In this document: piece after piece, positions 33,864 to 42,436 of the stretch
Position numbering within the stretch: position 1 is the stretch's first letter
Layout: each line of letters begins with the position of its first letter
Assembly: GCF_014490665.1 (NCBI RefSeq)
Contig: NZ_CP061038.1
Span: 1,426,001 to 1,490,000 of the forward strand
Direction: 5' to 3'
Length of the DNA: 64,000 nucleotides
Origin: Sphingomonas alpina
GTDB taxonomy: Bacteria > Pseudomonadota > Alphaproteobacteria > Sphingomonadales > Sphingomonadaceae
Notes under the pieces: model-generated
What the model saw: only the letters and a program-made list of their open reading frames with translations
Databases searched by the model: none
Told to the model about the DNA's origin: nothing
Position numbers and translations under genes: made by a program

Positions 33864-34812
33864 CGCTAGACTTCATCGCCCAGCCGCCGGCGCTGGGCGC
33901 GATCGTCACATTCAGAGCCGGCATCAAACGCTTGAGCTGGTCCGACCCGCTCCCGTCGATCGCAATGGCGCCCGAAAAAGGGCGGTCGGCGATATCAGGC
34001 GCAACCGTAATGCGGACTCCGAGCGCACGGCCGAGATCGGCCGCAACCTGCGATAGCGGTTCGCCGGTATAGACGAGCCTTCCCCTCTGCCAGGCGCCGA
34101 CCGAATTGATTGGCGCGCGGGTCACGCGAACGGCTCCTGCCGAGGATCGATCGAGCAGAGCCTGACCTGCCTGGAGCGGGATCGCTTCTTTCCCGGATTT
34201 GTAGAGGATTTTGCCCTCGGCCACGGCGACACGCACCTCGCCCGCATCTCGCACGACGTTGAAGACCGTCCCGAGATCCTCGACGCGGCTTTCGCCGACC
34301 TCAAGCGCGAATGGCCGGGCGTCGTCATGCTGTACCTGGAACAATGCCTCGCCTGCCGCGAGCGACGCGAAGCGCGGATCCTTGCGGTCGAAGGTCATGC
34401 GCGTCGAACCGTTGAGCGTCACCAGCGTCCCTGCCTCAAGGGTGACGATCTCGCGTTGCCCCGGTGCCGTTACCACCTCGTACCGGCTGGTCGCCCCCTG
34501 TGGAGCCAGGAAGGCAGCAGCCGCGATCGACGCGGCGAGTGCGCCGCCGCCAAGTCCCCACCAGTGCCATCGAGACGTTGGCGGGTCGGCGGGCGTCTCG
34601 GTATCATTGGCGGCTTCCAGAAAGGTTACTTCGGACAGCAGCGGCTCGATCGCGAGATCGGTCTGCTCGATCTCGTCATAGATTTCGGCGTGATCGGGGT
34701 CCACCGCCAGCCATTCGGCAAACGCGTCCCAGGCTGCGTCATCGCCATGACGGAGCCGGATGTGCCATTCGATGGCCTGTGCGCGAACGCTGTCCTTTGC
34801 GTCAAACGCCAT
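33850..34812 (-). CDS. FecR-family anti-sigma regulator
   Basis: 320 residues from the ATG at 34812 (AGAGAGG upstream; the frame start at 34893 is inside the sigma gene). The N-terminal cytoplasmic domain (FAEWLAVDPDHAEIYDEIE) is followed by one membrane helix (ALAASIAAAAFLAP), a periplasmic FecR domain (MTFDRKDPRFASLAAGEALF, FNVVRDAGEVRVAVAEG) and an STN-like C-terminal domain (YTGEPLSQVAADLGRALGVR). It passes the signal from the STN receptor to the sigma factor. Overlaps of 11 and 14 bases with its neighbours indicate coupled translation. Confidence 0.94.
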   Translation of the reverse strand: MAFDAKDSVRAQAIEWHIRLRHGDDAAWDAFAEWLAVDPDHAEIYDEIEQTDLAIEPLLSEVTFLEAANDTETPADPPTSRWHWWGLGGGALAASIAAAAFLAPQGATSRYEVVTAPGQREIVTLEAGTLVTLNGSTRMTFDRKDPRFASLAAGEALFQVQHDDARPFALEVGESRVEDLGTVFNVVRDAGEVRVAVAEGKILYKSGKEAIPLQAGQALLDRSSAGAVRVTRAPINSVGAWQRGRLVYTGEPLSQVAADLGRALGVRITVAPDIADRPFSGAIAIDGSGSDQLKRLMPALNVTIAPSAGGWAMKSSGAGR

Positions 34813-35398
34813 GACGACCTCTCTCACCCCTAAGATGCCGCGGGTCGCTACGATCCCCATCAAGACGAAGCTTTGCAGCCGTAATCGCTTCATAGGCGCG
34901 GGTCAGGTGCTTTTCGATCGCGCTGACGCTGATGCCGATATCGTCGGCGATCTGGCGTTGGGGCTCGCCATCGATGCGGAAGCGGCGAAAGATGACACGA
35001 GTCCGATCGGGGAGCCCGTCGAGGACGCGCTGCAGGATTGCGAGGTGTTCCCGTGCAATGAGATGCGCTTCCGCCGATGGCTGCTCGTCGATCTCCCGCT
35101 CATCGCCGCTATGCGCTTCTACCCAATCCTCCTCGCGTCGGGTGCGCCGGCCCGCGGTACGGCGAAACCCCAGGAAATGATTGGTTGCCATTCGGTACAG
35201 ATAGGCGCGCGGTTCGGCGACCGGACCAATCCCGTCGGCCGAAAGCTTGAGATAGACTTCCTGGAGAATGTCGTCGGCTTCATCCGCGGCTGCGCCGCGC
35301 AGCATGAGGTAGCGGCGTAAGGCCGGCCGTGAGTCCATGAAGGTTCCGACGAGGCCGTCGCTCGCAAGTCTCTCCTCATCGACCCGATCCTCGCGCAT
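34802..35398 (-). CDS. FecI-like ECF sigma factor
   Basis: 198 residues. Region 2 is seen in YLMLRGAAADEADDILQEVY and YLYRMATNHFL, region 4 in LDGLPDRTRVIFRRF and GEPQRQIADDIGISVSAIEK. No N-terminal extension beyond the two ECF domains. It is first in a sigma/FecR/receptor operon. It would direct RNA polymerase to its own operon or to targets outside the window once FecR is released by the receptor. Confidence 0.93.
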   Translation of the reverse strand: MREDRVDEERLASDGLVGTFMDSRPALRRYLMLRGAAADEADDILQEVYLKLSADGIGPVAEPRAYLYRMATNHFLGFRRTAGRRTRREEDWVEAHSGDEREIDEQPSAEAHLIAREHLAILQRVLDGLPDRTRVIFRRFRIDGEPQRQIADDIGISVSAIEKHLTRAYEAITAAKLRLDGDRSDPRHLRGERGRHGV

Positions 35399-35564
35399 CG
35401 CGCGGTCCTAACCGCAGCGCTGGGGTCTCGCAATCCAGTTGTTGCCGCGTCGCCAGTGATGGGATCCGCCGGCGCTCGATCGCGGAGTCCCTCGGCACAG
35501 CCCGGCATTTTTTGGTGGGGGTGTGCGCTGGTGCCGGCGTCTCAAGGGGGAAAGGAGATGATCG

Positions 35565-35924
35565 GTGCCCGACATGATGATGACGACGATCGAACTCGCG
35601 GTGATCGCTCTTGCACGCCACGACCCCTTATCGAGCGTCAAGCCGTCGTGGCATTCCGCTCTCTTTCTGTCCGACCAGCGCCAGCATCTGCCGCTCGCCA
35701 ATCCTCGGCTTGAAGCCCTTCGGCGCTACGCAGTCCTGTTCCGGCTTCAACGGTGCGAAGTGGCGGAAGTCGAGCATGAGCGCCTCCGCCGCGCCGGCTA
35801 TAATCCGCAGCAGATCAGAATGATCGAAAACCTTGTCGCGCCGTCGCGCTGCGAACGGGATGGCGCGCCGCCTTCTGCCGCGTCGGCGCATCATCACCTG
35901 GAATCAACCATCCGGCTCGTCTGA
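35565..35924 (+). CDS. Small hypothetical protein
   Basis: 119 residues with a GTG start 7 bases after AAGGAGA (35551-35557), a convincing initiation site. The sequence (ELAVIALARHDPLSS near the start; PRLEALRRYAVLF; then a helical HERLRRAGYNPQQIRMIENL) looks like a small helical protein of the kind often annotated as hypothetical in sphingomonads. The C-terminal 25 residues look disordered. No function can be given. It is divergent from the sigma-factor gene. Confidence 0.5.
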   Translation: MPDMMMTTIELAVIALARHDPLSSVKPSWHSALFLSDQRQHLPLANPRLEALRRYAVLFRLQRCEVAEVEHERLRRAGYNPQQIRMIENLVAPSRCERDGAPPSAASAHHHLESTIRLV

Positions 35925-36006
35925 ACGAATGTCTTTTCGAGCAGGCTAATATCTCTTTCCCCCCAGCGTGCACGGCCTCCGTGGCGCAAACCCTGTGAGA
36001 GTATTT

Positions 36007-36813
36007 GTGACCTATCTTTCCAACACTTTTCTTTCCCTCACCCATAGCCGTCTCATTGCGGCGTTTGCCATGCTTTCACTCATCTTCTGGGGCGCCTCGG
36101 CACAGGCTCAAGAGCAGGAGAATGACAAGGATAAAGACCATATCGTCATCGGCATCGGCGCGGGCTACGCTCCGGCCTATCAGGGCGCAGACGATTATCG
36201 TGCTCTGCCGATCCCGGTGATCGACGTGGCCTGGGGCCCATTTTTCGCCAATCTGCAAAACGGCATCGGCATCAACGCTGTCGACACCGATCATATTACC
36301 ATTGGGGCGAGCGTGACGGTCATGCAGGGCTATCGCAGCAAGGATGTGCCCGACGGGATAGGCAAGCTATCGTTCGGCGCAGGCGGCCGGGGTTTCATGA
36401 GCCTCAAGGGCGCGGGCTTCGTCGCCACAATCGGTGCGACGAAGGGGTTTGCCGGTAGCACGAAGGGCATTATCGCTGATGCAAGCCTGTCGTACCCGGT
36501 GTCAGTCTCGCCACGTCTGACGCTTATCCCCACGATCGGGACAACATGGGCCGACAAGAAGCACAATGATCGATATTTCGGCGTGAATGCGGAACAGTCC
36601 CTTGCGTCCGGGCTGCCGCAATTCCGGCCAGGGGGTGGATTCAACGATGCCTCGTTCATGCTCAGTGCGCAGTATCGGCTCACGGACAGGTTCAGCCTTG
36701 GCGTCACAGGCGGCGTGACCACTCTGCTCGGCAAGGTGCAGGACAGCCCGATCGTTTTTCACAAGACGCAGCCGCTTGGTTTCCTTTCGCTCTCATATCG
36801 TTTTGGCAGGTAG
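36007..36813 (+). CDS. MipA/OmpV-family outer-membrane protein
   Basis: 268 residues from GTG 36007 (GAGAG upstream); in-frame GTGs at 35968 and 35995 are alternatives. A signal peptide (SRLIAAFAMLSLIFWGASAQA-Q) is followed by the MipA/OmpV beta-barrel: GIGAGYAPAYQGADDYRALP, then PFFANLQNGIGIN, and a C-terminal PLGFLSLSYRFGR. E. coli MipA scaffolds the PBP1B-MltA murein complex; other members are osmotic or antibiotic-related porin-like proteins. The specific role here is unknown. An L,D-transpeptidase gene lies nearby but on the other strand. Confidence 0.88.
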   Translation: MTYLSNTFLSLTHSRLIAAFAMLSLIFWGASAQAQEQENDKDKDHIVIGIGAGYAPAYQGADDYRALPIPVIDVAWGPFFANLQNGIGINAVDTDHITIGASVTVMQGYRSKDVPDGIGKLSFGAGGRGFMSLKGAGFVATIGATKGFAGSTKGIIADASLSYPVSVSPRLTLIPTIGTTWADKKHNDRYFGVNAEQSLASGLPQFRPGGGFNDASFMLSAQYRLTDRFSLGVTGGVTTLLGKVQDSPIVFHKTQPLGFLSLSYRFGR

Positions 36814-36837
36814 AGAGCTACGGCTTGCTGGGCGTCG

Positions 36838-37376
36838 TTGCCAATGCTTGCCGGAGACCTGCACATTGCGGCGAGCCCTTATGCGGCAATCCTTCGGCCA
36901 TTCGCGGATGCCCTCGCGCATGCGTTCCACCGCTATCCGCCGCTGCTCGCTTATCCGGTGCGCGCTGGAACGCATGCGAATACCGCCTACGCTCTCGTAC
37001 CGGCGGCGACGACTGCCTGCCGCCAGTCCTGACAGAGGCGCTGGCGATGCGTTCCTTGCTGAAGGACGCAGCTTTCGCCTCCTGGCTTGCACGCTTTCTG
37101 CCCGGATTGGGGGAAGGCGAGCCAGCGGTTTTGTTTGTTCCAGCCCAGGTGAGCGATCGAAGCGACGGCAAGCTGGCACATCTCGACGGACTAAACCTCA
37201 GTCGCGCCTGGGCGATGCGGTATAGCTGTCACATCTGCGGAGAACGTCACCAAGGAGCGTTTACTCAATTGGGCAAACGAGCATTTGTGGGCTGCGATGG
37301 ATCATGTCCTCGGTGACTATATGGGCGAGCATGGTTGGCGAGCTTTGCCTTACTCTCCTTCGAAGGCGTAGCTTGA
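36838..37376 (+). pseudogene. Decayed DUF2891 gene
   Basis: Three frames each carry pieces of the DUF2891 family in the right order: PFADALAHAFHRYPPLLAYP with RAGTHANTAYAL, then GGDDCLPPVLTEALAM with FVPAQVSDRSDG and LAHLDGLNLSRAW, and finally GDYMGEH with LASFALLSFEGVA ending at TGA 37374-37376. The N-terminal half of the family (normally about 330 residues) is missing. About 50 residues are deleted between the first two pieces, and at least two further shifts occur. It follows the MipA gene directly. It is not a functional gene. Confidence 0.8.
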
Positions 37377-37477
37377 TCCGCGCGCGCCATGGCGGATTGT
37401 CGAGCATGATCGGCAGGACGCGGATGCGATTGCCGATGGCGGTGTAGCTGGATTGGTGATCGCTGAACACCTCGCTA

Positions 37478-38155
37478 TCAAGGTGTGCCGCCGTTCATGA
37501 CGGCCTGAACCCGCAAGGGGGGGAAAACTTCCTCAAGCGGCTTGGTGTCGGGCAATATATAAACATATCCACCCTTCTTCTGGAAAAGCGGACGCACGCT
37601 CTTGCCATAAAAGGCCATGGGCACATTGATGCACCCAAATGTTATGCGGTTGTCGTCTGTAGTGGGGGACAGCATTCGCTGACGGCGCCGTTCCTTACTG
37701 GTCCCTTGCGGAATCGGATGGAGCGCTACAGATGTGGCATAATCGACCCAAAGCACTCTTTGCCGCCCAGCGGCCAATCCAAATTTCGCAAGGAAGCGCC
37801 CGGCAGGCGTCGTCTTCTCCGCAGGACCGATCTCGGCGAGATTCTTGCTGCCGATGCCGGGGCTTGCCTCATCTCCGACTGCAACACCGATCAGTACCGG
37901 AACCTTGCCGAGCGGTTTCCCCTTTGCATCGAACAGGAAGAGGGAAGCGTTGTTCTTGTCGATAATGATATATGGCAGGGAAGTATTGTCGCCTGAGGAA
38001 GCGATCCAATCGGCGACGCGCATAGTCGCCGCCGATTGGTTTACGCCACGCTGGGCTTCCACGCTTCCCGACCGCGACTGCACCGGCGGCTGAGAGCTCT
38101 CCGCCGCCGGTACAATCGTTACAAGTCCAGCAAGCGCCAGAAAGATATTAATCAT
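37478..38155 (-). CDS. L,D-transpeptidase (YkuD domain), periplasmic
   Basis: 225 residues. A signal peptide (LALAGLVTIVPAAES) and a short linker precede a YkuD domain. The catalytic histidine is H146 in ALHPIP and the nucleophile is C175 in DNRITFGCINVP, a variant of the usual SxGCI/V(R/N) motif (T-F-G-C). Such enzymes form 3-3 peptidoglycan cross-links or attach proteins to peptidoglycan and resist most beta-lactams. The domain is slightly divergent, with the HPIPQGTSKERRRQR insertion typical of the sphingomonad branch. It stands alone; the next gene upstream is a small lipoprotein on the same strand. Confidence 0.85.
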   Translation of the reverse strand: MINIFLALAGLVTIVPAAESSQPPVQSRSGSVEAQRGVNQSAATMRVADWIASSGDNTSLPYIIIDKNNASLFLFDAKGKPLGKVPVLIGVAVGDEASPGIGSKNLAEIGPAEKTTPAGRFLAKFGLAAGRQRVLWVDYATSVALHPIPQGTSKERRRQRMLSPTTDDNRITFGCINVPMAFYGKSVRPLFQKKGGYVYILPDTKPLEEVFPPLRVQAVMNGGTP

Positions 38156-38259
38156 CGCTTGAGGCGCTCAACTTGAACGTCGTCGCCCGAGGAAGGGTCG
38201 ACGCGGAAAATCACAATCCGATCGGCATTTGGCCGATCAGTATTTGCTGCATTGCTGCA

Positions 38260-38562
38260 TCAATTGCGTGGCCGCTTCCGTTGATTTTCCTGCATCCGCT
38301 GCTCAATGCCATCCACCCGGCCATTGAGTTGATCCAGGCGCTGGCCATTATTCTGTGCCTGCCCGGCTGCGGCCTGTGCCTGCGCCAATGCCGACTTCGC
38401 TGTGCCATCGGTTTCTTGCAGTCTTGTCTCGAGTGCATCAACGCGCTGGCTTACCGGAGCGATCTGATCCCGCACATACCCTTTGGTAGCGCATCCACCC
38501 AAGCCCAGCGCACCAACCAGAATGACAGCCGCAGGAGCAATTTTCGTTAAAGACGCCAACAT
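38260..38562 (-). CDS. Small coiled-coil lipoprotein
   Basis: 100 residues from the ATG at 38562 (GGAAGAA upstream; the longer frame is rejected). The lipobox LGLGGC puts the acylated cysteine at position 24. The mature part (VRDQIAPVSQRVDALETRLQ, then LDQLNGRVDGIEQRMQ) has heptad hydrophobic spacing, giving a coiled coil as in Lpp- or OmpA-linker-type lipoproteins. It is Gln/Ala-rich and ends KRPRN. Together with the transpeptidase downstream on the same strand, an envelope-structure role is likely but unproven. Confidence 0.78.
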   Translation of the reverse strand: MLASLTKIAPAAVILVGALGLGGCATKGYVRDQIAPVSQRVDALETRLQETDGTAKSALAQAQAAAGQAQNNGQRLDQLNGRVDGIEQRMQENQRKRPRN

Positions 38563-38782
38563 TACATTCTTCCAATGGTTAAGAACCGTACAACCCAAGC
38601 CGAGCGCCGATGTTCCAACAATTCGATTCTGTCCGGCTGTGCATCTGCTCAGGTGAATGGATGATGCAGGGGCCTTCAGCCTGTGGAAGCCGCGCGCCGA
38701 CTCCAAAATGGCGCCTCGGGCCAACGCGTTTCCATGTCATAATAGGTCGCATGGCGGCCAAGATAGGCTTGCTAGATACTGC

Positions 38783-39160
38783 CTATTGGGGCGGCGTAAG
38801 CCGGGCCGCGTCGTGGTGACCGGCAGCTTTGGCAAGCGTTGCCTCGCCCGCGCCCAGCGAAGTCGCGAGCGCGTTGAACAATCCCTGCGATGACGAGGGG
38901 GCAAGGCCATCGCGCTGTCTCCAGCTATCAGCAAGCGGTCGCCTGCGGTGCTCCGCGCGACGCTGTTCGCCGTGCAGAGCATTGGTTTGGACGCCAGGGT
39001 TGGACCGACCGGTCCGATCGCCTCGGCCATGCCGGGCAGGCCTAATCACCGCCACCGGCCCCAACCACAGTGCATGGGGAAGCGTCGGTGTCTCGGTGTC
39101 GCCATCAGGAAGGATCACCGTGTCCCACCACCCGTCGCATGCTGCCTCGGTGTAAGTGGT
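38783..39160 (-). pseudogene. Remnant of an FAD-dependent monooxygenase/GoxB-like gene
   Basis: Fragments in two minus-strand frames fit the C-terminal half of the GoxB/tryptophan-halogenase-like flavoprotein family: TYTEAACDGWWDTVILPDGD, then AGDRLLIAGDSAMALPP, and after a one-base shift SSSQGLFNALATSLGAGEAT. The last pair matches the family pattern GDAA-x-A-x-x-P-x-SSQGLFNAL. No N-terminal dinucleotide-binding motif is found upstream. The remaining 600 bases between the lipoprotein and HxlR genes hold nothing else that I recognise. Confidence 0.55.
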
Positions 39161-39343
39161 CGGATCAGACCTCCCGCCTGATGCTCGGGCGGTTAAGCGC
39201 GATTGGAGCGGATTTGGAGCTTCCTGTTGAAAGGCGGGCGCATCGCTTCTCTCGCTGCGTGATGCGTCCTGCGTGATCATGGTGGCGTCGTTTCCGCTGA
39301 AACCAGCCGAAGAGGATCGGCATCATGCGATCCAACATTGCGG

Positions 39344-40264
39344 CTAGCCAATGATCGTCGACCGAGGGCCGACGGCTTCTCCGCACTGATTGCAGGTGAT
39401 CATTGGCACAAGCTGCCCGCCGCAAGTGCGATGCCGGATCACCTGCGGTGGTCCGGCATCGCCAGCCAGCCAGCGGTCCCCCCAGCGGATCAGCTCGACA
39501 ATCAGCGGAAACAGGTCGAGACCCTCCGGGGTCAGGCGATATTCGAAGCGCTCGGGCTTTTCCTGATATTGCTTACGTTCCAGAACCCCGAGCTCGACCA
39601 GCCGAGCGAGCCGGTCGGCAAGAATGTTCGGCGCGACGCCGAGATCCGCCTCGAACGCACTGAACCGGCGGATGCCCATGAAGGCCGAAGCAATGGTCTG
39701 CGCGGTCCAGCGGTCGCCAAGCACGTCGATCGCGCGTTCGAGCATCCGCTGGTGCGGATCAAGGTCGCCCCGTTCGATAATCGAGCGCCGTTGCGCTCGC
39801 GCCCGTTGCGGTGGTTCGAATCCCGCCCCCGGGCCATCCTCAGAAATGACGTCCCGCGCAGTCACTTCCTCGCCGCAGGTCCTACAGCGCAACTCGGGCA
39901 GGAACACCTTGCCGCAGCTATGCCGCAATTTATGGACGTCGACGCGATCGTCGGGAAACCAGCGCTTCTCCCAGCGGATGATCATCAGTGAAGCGCCGAA
40001 CAGGTCGAGGCCCATCTCCGTGAGACGGTATTCGTCGCGCGGCGGTCGATCTTGATAGCGTTCGCGCCGGATGACGCCGGCCGCTTCCATGCGGCGCAAG
40101 CGGTCGGTCAGCAGGCTGCGCGCAATGCCGATCCGTGCGCGGAAATCGTCGAACCGCCGCACGCGCTTGAAGGCAAGATGCAGGATCATCAGCGTCCAGC
40201 GATCACCGAGTATATCTAACGCCCGCCGCGCCGAATTGGACGCAAGGCGATGCCCGGTTTCCAT
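39344..40264 (-). CDS. Tandem HxlR-type regulator with two zinc-ribbon-like segments
   Basis: 306 residues from the ATG at 40264 (the longer frame would need TTG 40300). Two HxlR winged-helix domains are fused: ARRALDILGDRWTLMILHLA with LTDRLRRMEAAGVIRRERYQ, and later AIDVLGDRWTAQTIASAFMG with LADRLARLVELGVLERKQYQ. Each is followed by a Cys cluster of zinc-ribbon type (HSCGKVF..RCRTCGEEV; HRTCGGQL..TCNQCGEAV). A single chain with the dimer duplicated in cis would bind one operator asymmetrically. It sits at the end of the catabolic locus and is a candidate regulator of it. Confidence 0.88.
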   Translation of the reverse strand: METGHRLASNSARRALDILGDRWTLMILHLAFKRVRRFDDFRARIGIARSLLTDRLRRMEAAGVIRRERYQDRPPRDEYRLTEMGLDLFGASLMIIRWEKRWFPDDRVDVHKLRHSCGKVFLPELRCRTCGEEVTARDVISEDGPGAGFEPPQRARAQRRSIIERGDLDPHQRMLERAIDVLGDRWTAQTIASAFMGIRRFSAFEADLGVAPNILADRLARLVELGVLERKQYQEKPERFEYRLTPEGLDLFPLIVELIRWGDRWLAGDAGPPQVIRHRTCGGQLVPMITCNQCGEAVGPRSTIIG

Positions 40265-40361
40265 ATTCGCTTCGACGGATGGGCTTTCCAGTATTTCCAA
40301 CCTTCACCTCTGCTTGGTCACGCCCATGTCATCGTAAACGATGCGGCGGAGAGAGAAAGCT

Positions 40362-41291
40362 TTATGAACGACTTGTCCGGCGCGGCCATGCAGTCAGACG
40401 GGCCTGCGCGGCGATGAAACCGAGATCCAGCTCGTCGACAATGTCCGCCATCGACCTTTCGTCGCTGATAGCATGCACGCCCTGGCCAGCCGACCAGATA
40501 TCGCGCCAGCGCGACCGCCCGTCGGAGGCGGAATTATAGTCGCGTGTCGGCGCACCGCCGTCGACGGTATAGCCGGCTGCATCGAAACTGGCGCGCAGCC
40601 ACGATGCCGGGGTGCCGGTCACCGCGCTGCTGACGACCACATCCGCGATTCCCGCTTCGGCCAGCATCGCCTTGTAATCCGGGGAGGCCATGCTCTCGCG
40701 CGCCGCGACGAACCGGGTGCCCATATAGATGAGGTCCGCCCCGGCCGCGACCGCCGCCGCGACCCCGGCGCCATCGGCAATCCCGCCGCCGAGCGCCAGG
40801 GGGCCATCGAAGAAGCCGCGGATCACGGAGACCAAAGCGAGCGGTGAGAAGGTGCCGGTATGGCCGCCCGCACCGGCAGCGACGCAGGCCAGGCCGTCAG
40901 CGCCGGCCGCCAGCGCCTTTCGCGCCAGCATCACGTCGATCACGTCAGCGAAGACGATGCCACCATAACCATGCACCGTGTCGATCACCGGTGCCGGGCT
41001 GCCCAGCGCGGTGATCACGAGCGGCGGCTTGTATTTGGCGACCAGAGCCAGATCATCGGCGAGCCGTTCGTTGGTCGAATGCGTGATCAGGTTCGCTGCC
41101 CATGGCGCGCCATCGATGCCTGCGGTGATCTCCGTCATCCACGCATCGACTTCTTCCGCGGTGCGACAATTGGTGGTGGGAAAGGAGCCGATGATCCCGG
41201 CGCGACAGGCCGCGATCACCAGCGCCGGGCCGGACACCAAGAACATCGGCGCGGCGATCACCGGCAGGCGCAACGCGAAGGGCAGGGTCAT
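40362..41291 (-). CDS. Nitronate monooxygenase (2-nitropropane dioxygenase family)
   Basis: 309 residues. FMN-dependent TIM barrel with LPVIAAPMFLVSGPALVIAA at the start, the phosphate-binding AGGHTGTF block, and DGPLALGGGIADGAGVAAAV. Members oxidise nitronates, but many in catabolic clusters are uncharacterised flavin oxidoreductases, possibly acting on alpha,beta-unsaturated acids. The start overlaps the thiolase stop by 4 bases; it is last in the carotenoid-oxygenase operon. Confidence 0.88.
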   Translation of the reverse strand: MTLPFALRLPVIAAPMFLVSGPALVIAACRAGIIGSFPTTNCRTAEEVDAWMTEITAGIDGAPWAANLITHSTNERLADDLALVAKYKPPLVITALGSPAPVIDTVHGYGGIVFADVIDVMLARKALAAGADGLACVAAGAGGHTGTFSPLALVSVIRGFFDGPLALGGGIADGAGVAAAVAAGADLIYMGTRFVAARESMASPDYKAMLAEAGIADVVVSSAVTGTPASWLRASFDAAGYTVDGGAPTRDYNSASDGRSRWRDIWSAGQGVHAISDERSMADIVDELDLGFIAAQARLTAWPRRTSRS

Positions 41292-42436
41292 GCCAGCTGC
41301 TCGACGATCATCGCTGCGCCGACGCCGGATGCGCCGGTGACGACGACCAGTCCCAGCCGCCCATCACAAGCGTCCAGCGTGTCGAGCAATGTCGACAACA
41401 GTATCGCGCCCGTCGCGCCCATCGGATGGCCTTTGGCAAGATGCCCGCCCGATATGTTCACGCGCGCCGGATCGACGTCGCGATCGCGCAGAAACTTGGC
41501 GATGGTGACGGCGAATGCCTCCATGAATTCGATGCGGTCGATATCGGCCAAGGTCAGCCCGGACCGCGCAAGCACCTTGTCCATCGCCGCGAAACCGGCA
41601 GTGAGGGAGGCAGCGGGATCGCCGCCGACTTCGGCATAGGCGATGATCTTCGCGCGTGCGCCATCGGCCGTGCGAGTCAGCGCGGCGAGACCCGCGCCGT
41701 CGCAGATCGGCGGGGCGTGGGCGATGCTGTGCGTGTAGGCGATGGTTTCGGTGCCGAGCACATCGCGATAGCCGGCAGCGAAAGCGGCGAAGGCGGCGGG
41801 GAGCGGGGCGAGCTTGTCGAGGGTCAGACCGGGACGCACGCATTCGTCATTGGCAAGATCGGCGACGGCGATGCGCGAAGCGGTGAGTGTCGCGTTTCCC
41901 TCGGCGGCAGCGGCCCGCGCCTGCGATGTCGCGGTGACGGCATCCATCGCCTCGCGGCTAACGCCCTCGCGCGTGGCAAGTCGGTCGGCGGCGATGGCGA
42001 CCGGAAGATATTGCGCCGCCTGCGGCAAGTCGCGGTCGGTGTAGAAGCTCGCTTCGTCGGCCATGAAGCCGACCGCCGACATCATCTCTACACCGCCGGC
42101 CAAGGCGGTGTCGATCGCACCCGTTTCGATCAGCGCGGCCGCCTGGCCGATTGCGACGAGGCCGGAGGCACAATAGGCATTGATCGTCTGCGCCGAGGCA
42201 CGGTCGGGCAGGCCGGCGGCGAGTTTGGCGACCATCGCGATATTGCCGCCCTGCGCACCGATCTGGCCGACGCAGCCGAGCATCAACGCATCGGTATCCT
42301 TTGCGCCAGGCGCGCGCGTTTCGAGTGCCTCGACCAGGGCCGCGACCAGCCCTTGCGGCGCCTGCTGCGCAAGGCCGCCATCGGGCTTGGCCTTGCCGCG
42401 CGGGGTGCGCAGCGCGTCGCGAATATAGACGCTCAT
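41288..42436 (-). CDS. Thiolase-family acyltransferase lacking the second catalytic cysteine
   Basis: 382 residues from the ATG at 42436 (GGAGAT upstream; a 481-residue frame overlaps the upstream gene). The nucleophile C89 (NAYCASGLVAIGQ) and the HLAKGHPMGATGA histidine block are present. The usual N-E-A-F motif is M-E-A-F (EFMEAFAV), and the C-terminal Cys-x-G motif is replaced by VVVTGASGVGAA, so the proton-relay cysteine of classical thiolases is missing. It could still cleave 3-ketoacyl-CoA by an altered mechanism or perform another Claisen reaction. It is in an operon with 4-base overlaps on both sides. Confidence 0.88.
   Translation of the reverse strand: MSVYIRDALRTPRGKAKPDGGLAQQAPQGLVAALVEALETRAPGAKDTDALMLGCVGQIGAQGGNIAMVAKLAAGLPDRASAQTINAYCASGLVAIGQAAALIETGAIDTALAGGVEMMSAVGFMADEASFYTDRDLPQAAQYLPVAIAADRLATREGVSREAMDAVTATSQARAAAAEGNATLTASRIAVADLANDECVRPGLTLDKLAPLPAAFAAFAAGYRDVLGTETIAYTHSIAHAPPICDGAGLAALTRTADGARAKIIAYAEVGGDPAASLTAGFAAMDKVLARSGLTLADIDRIEFMEAFAVTIAKFLRDRDVDPARVNISGGHLAKGHPMGATGAILLSTLLDTLDACDGRLGLVVVTGASGVGAAMIVEQLA

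Noticed and set aside
31506..35398. Assigning the sigma/FecR/receptor set to ferric citrate uptake
   Set aside because: The architecture is FecIRA-like, but no iron-transport genes adjoin and the ligand cannot be inferred.
39806..39835. GGTTCGAATCCCGCC, resembling the T-arm of a tRNA gene
   Set aside because: It lies inside the HxlR coding sequence and no acceptor, D or anticodon arm pairs with it upstream.
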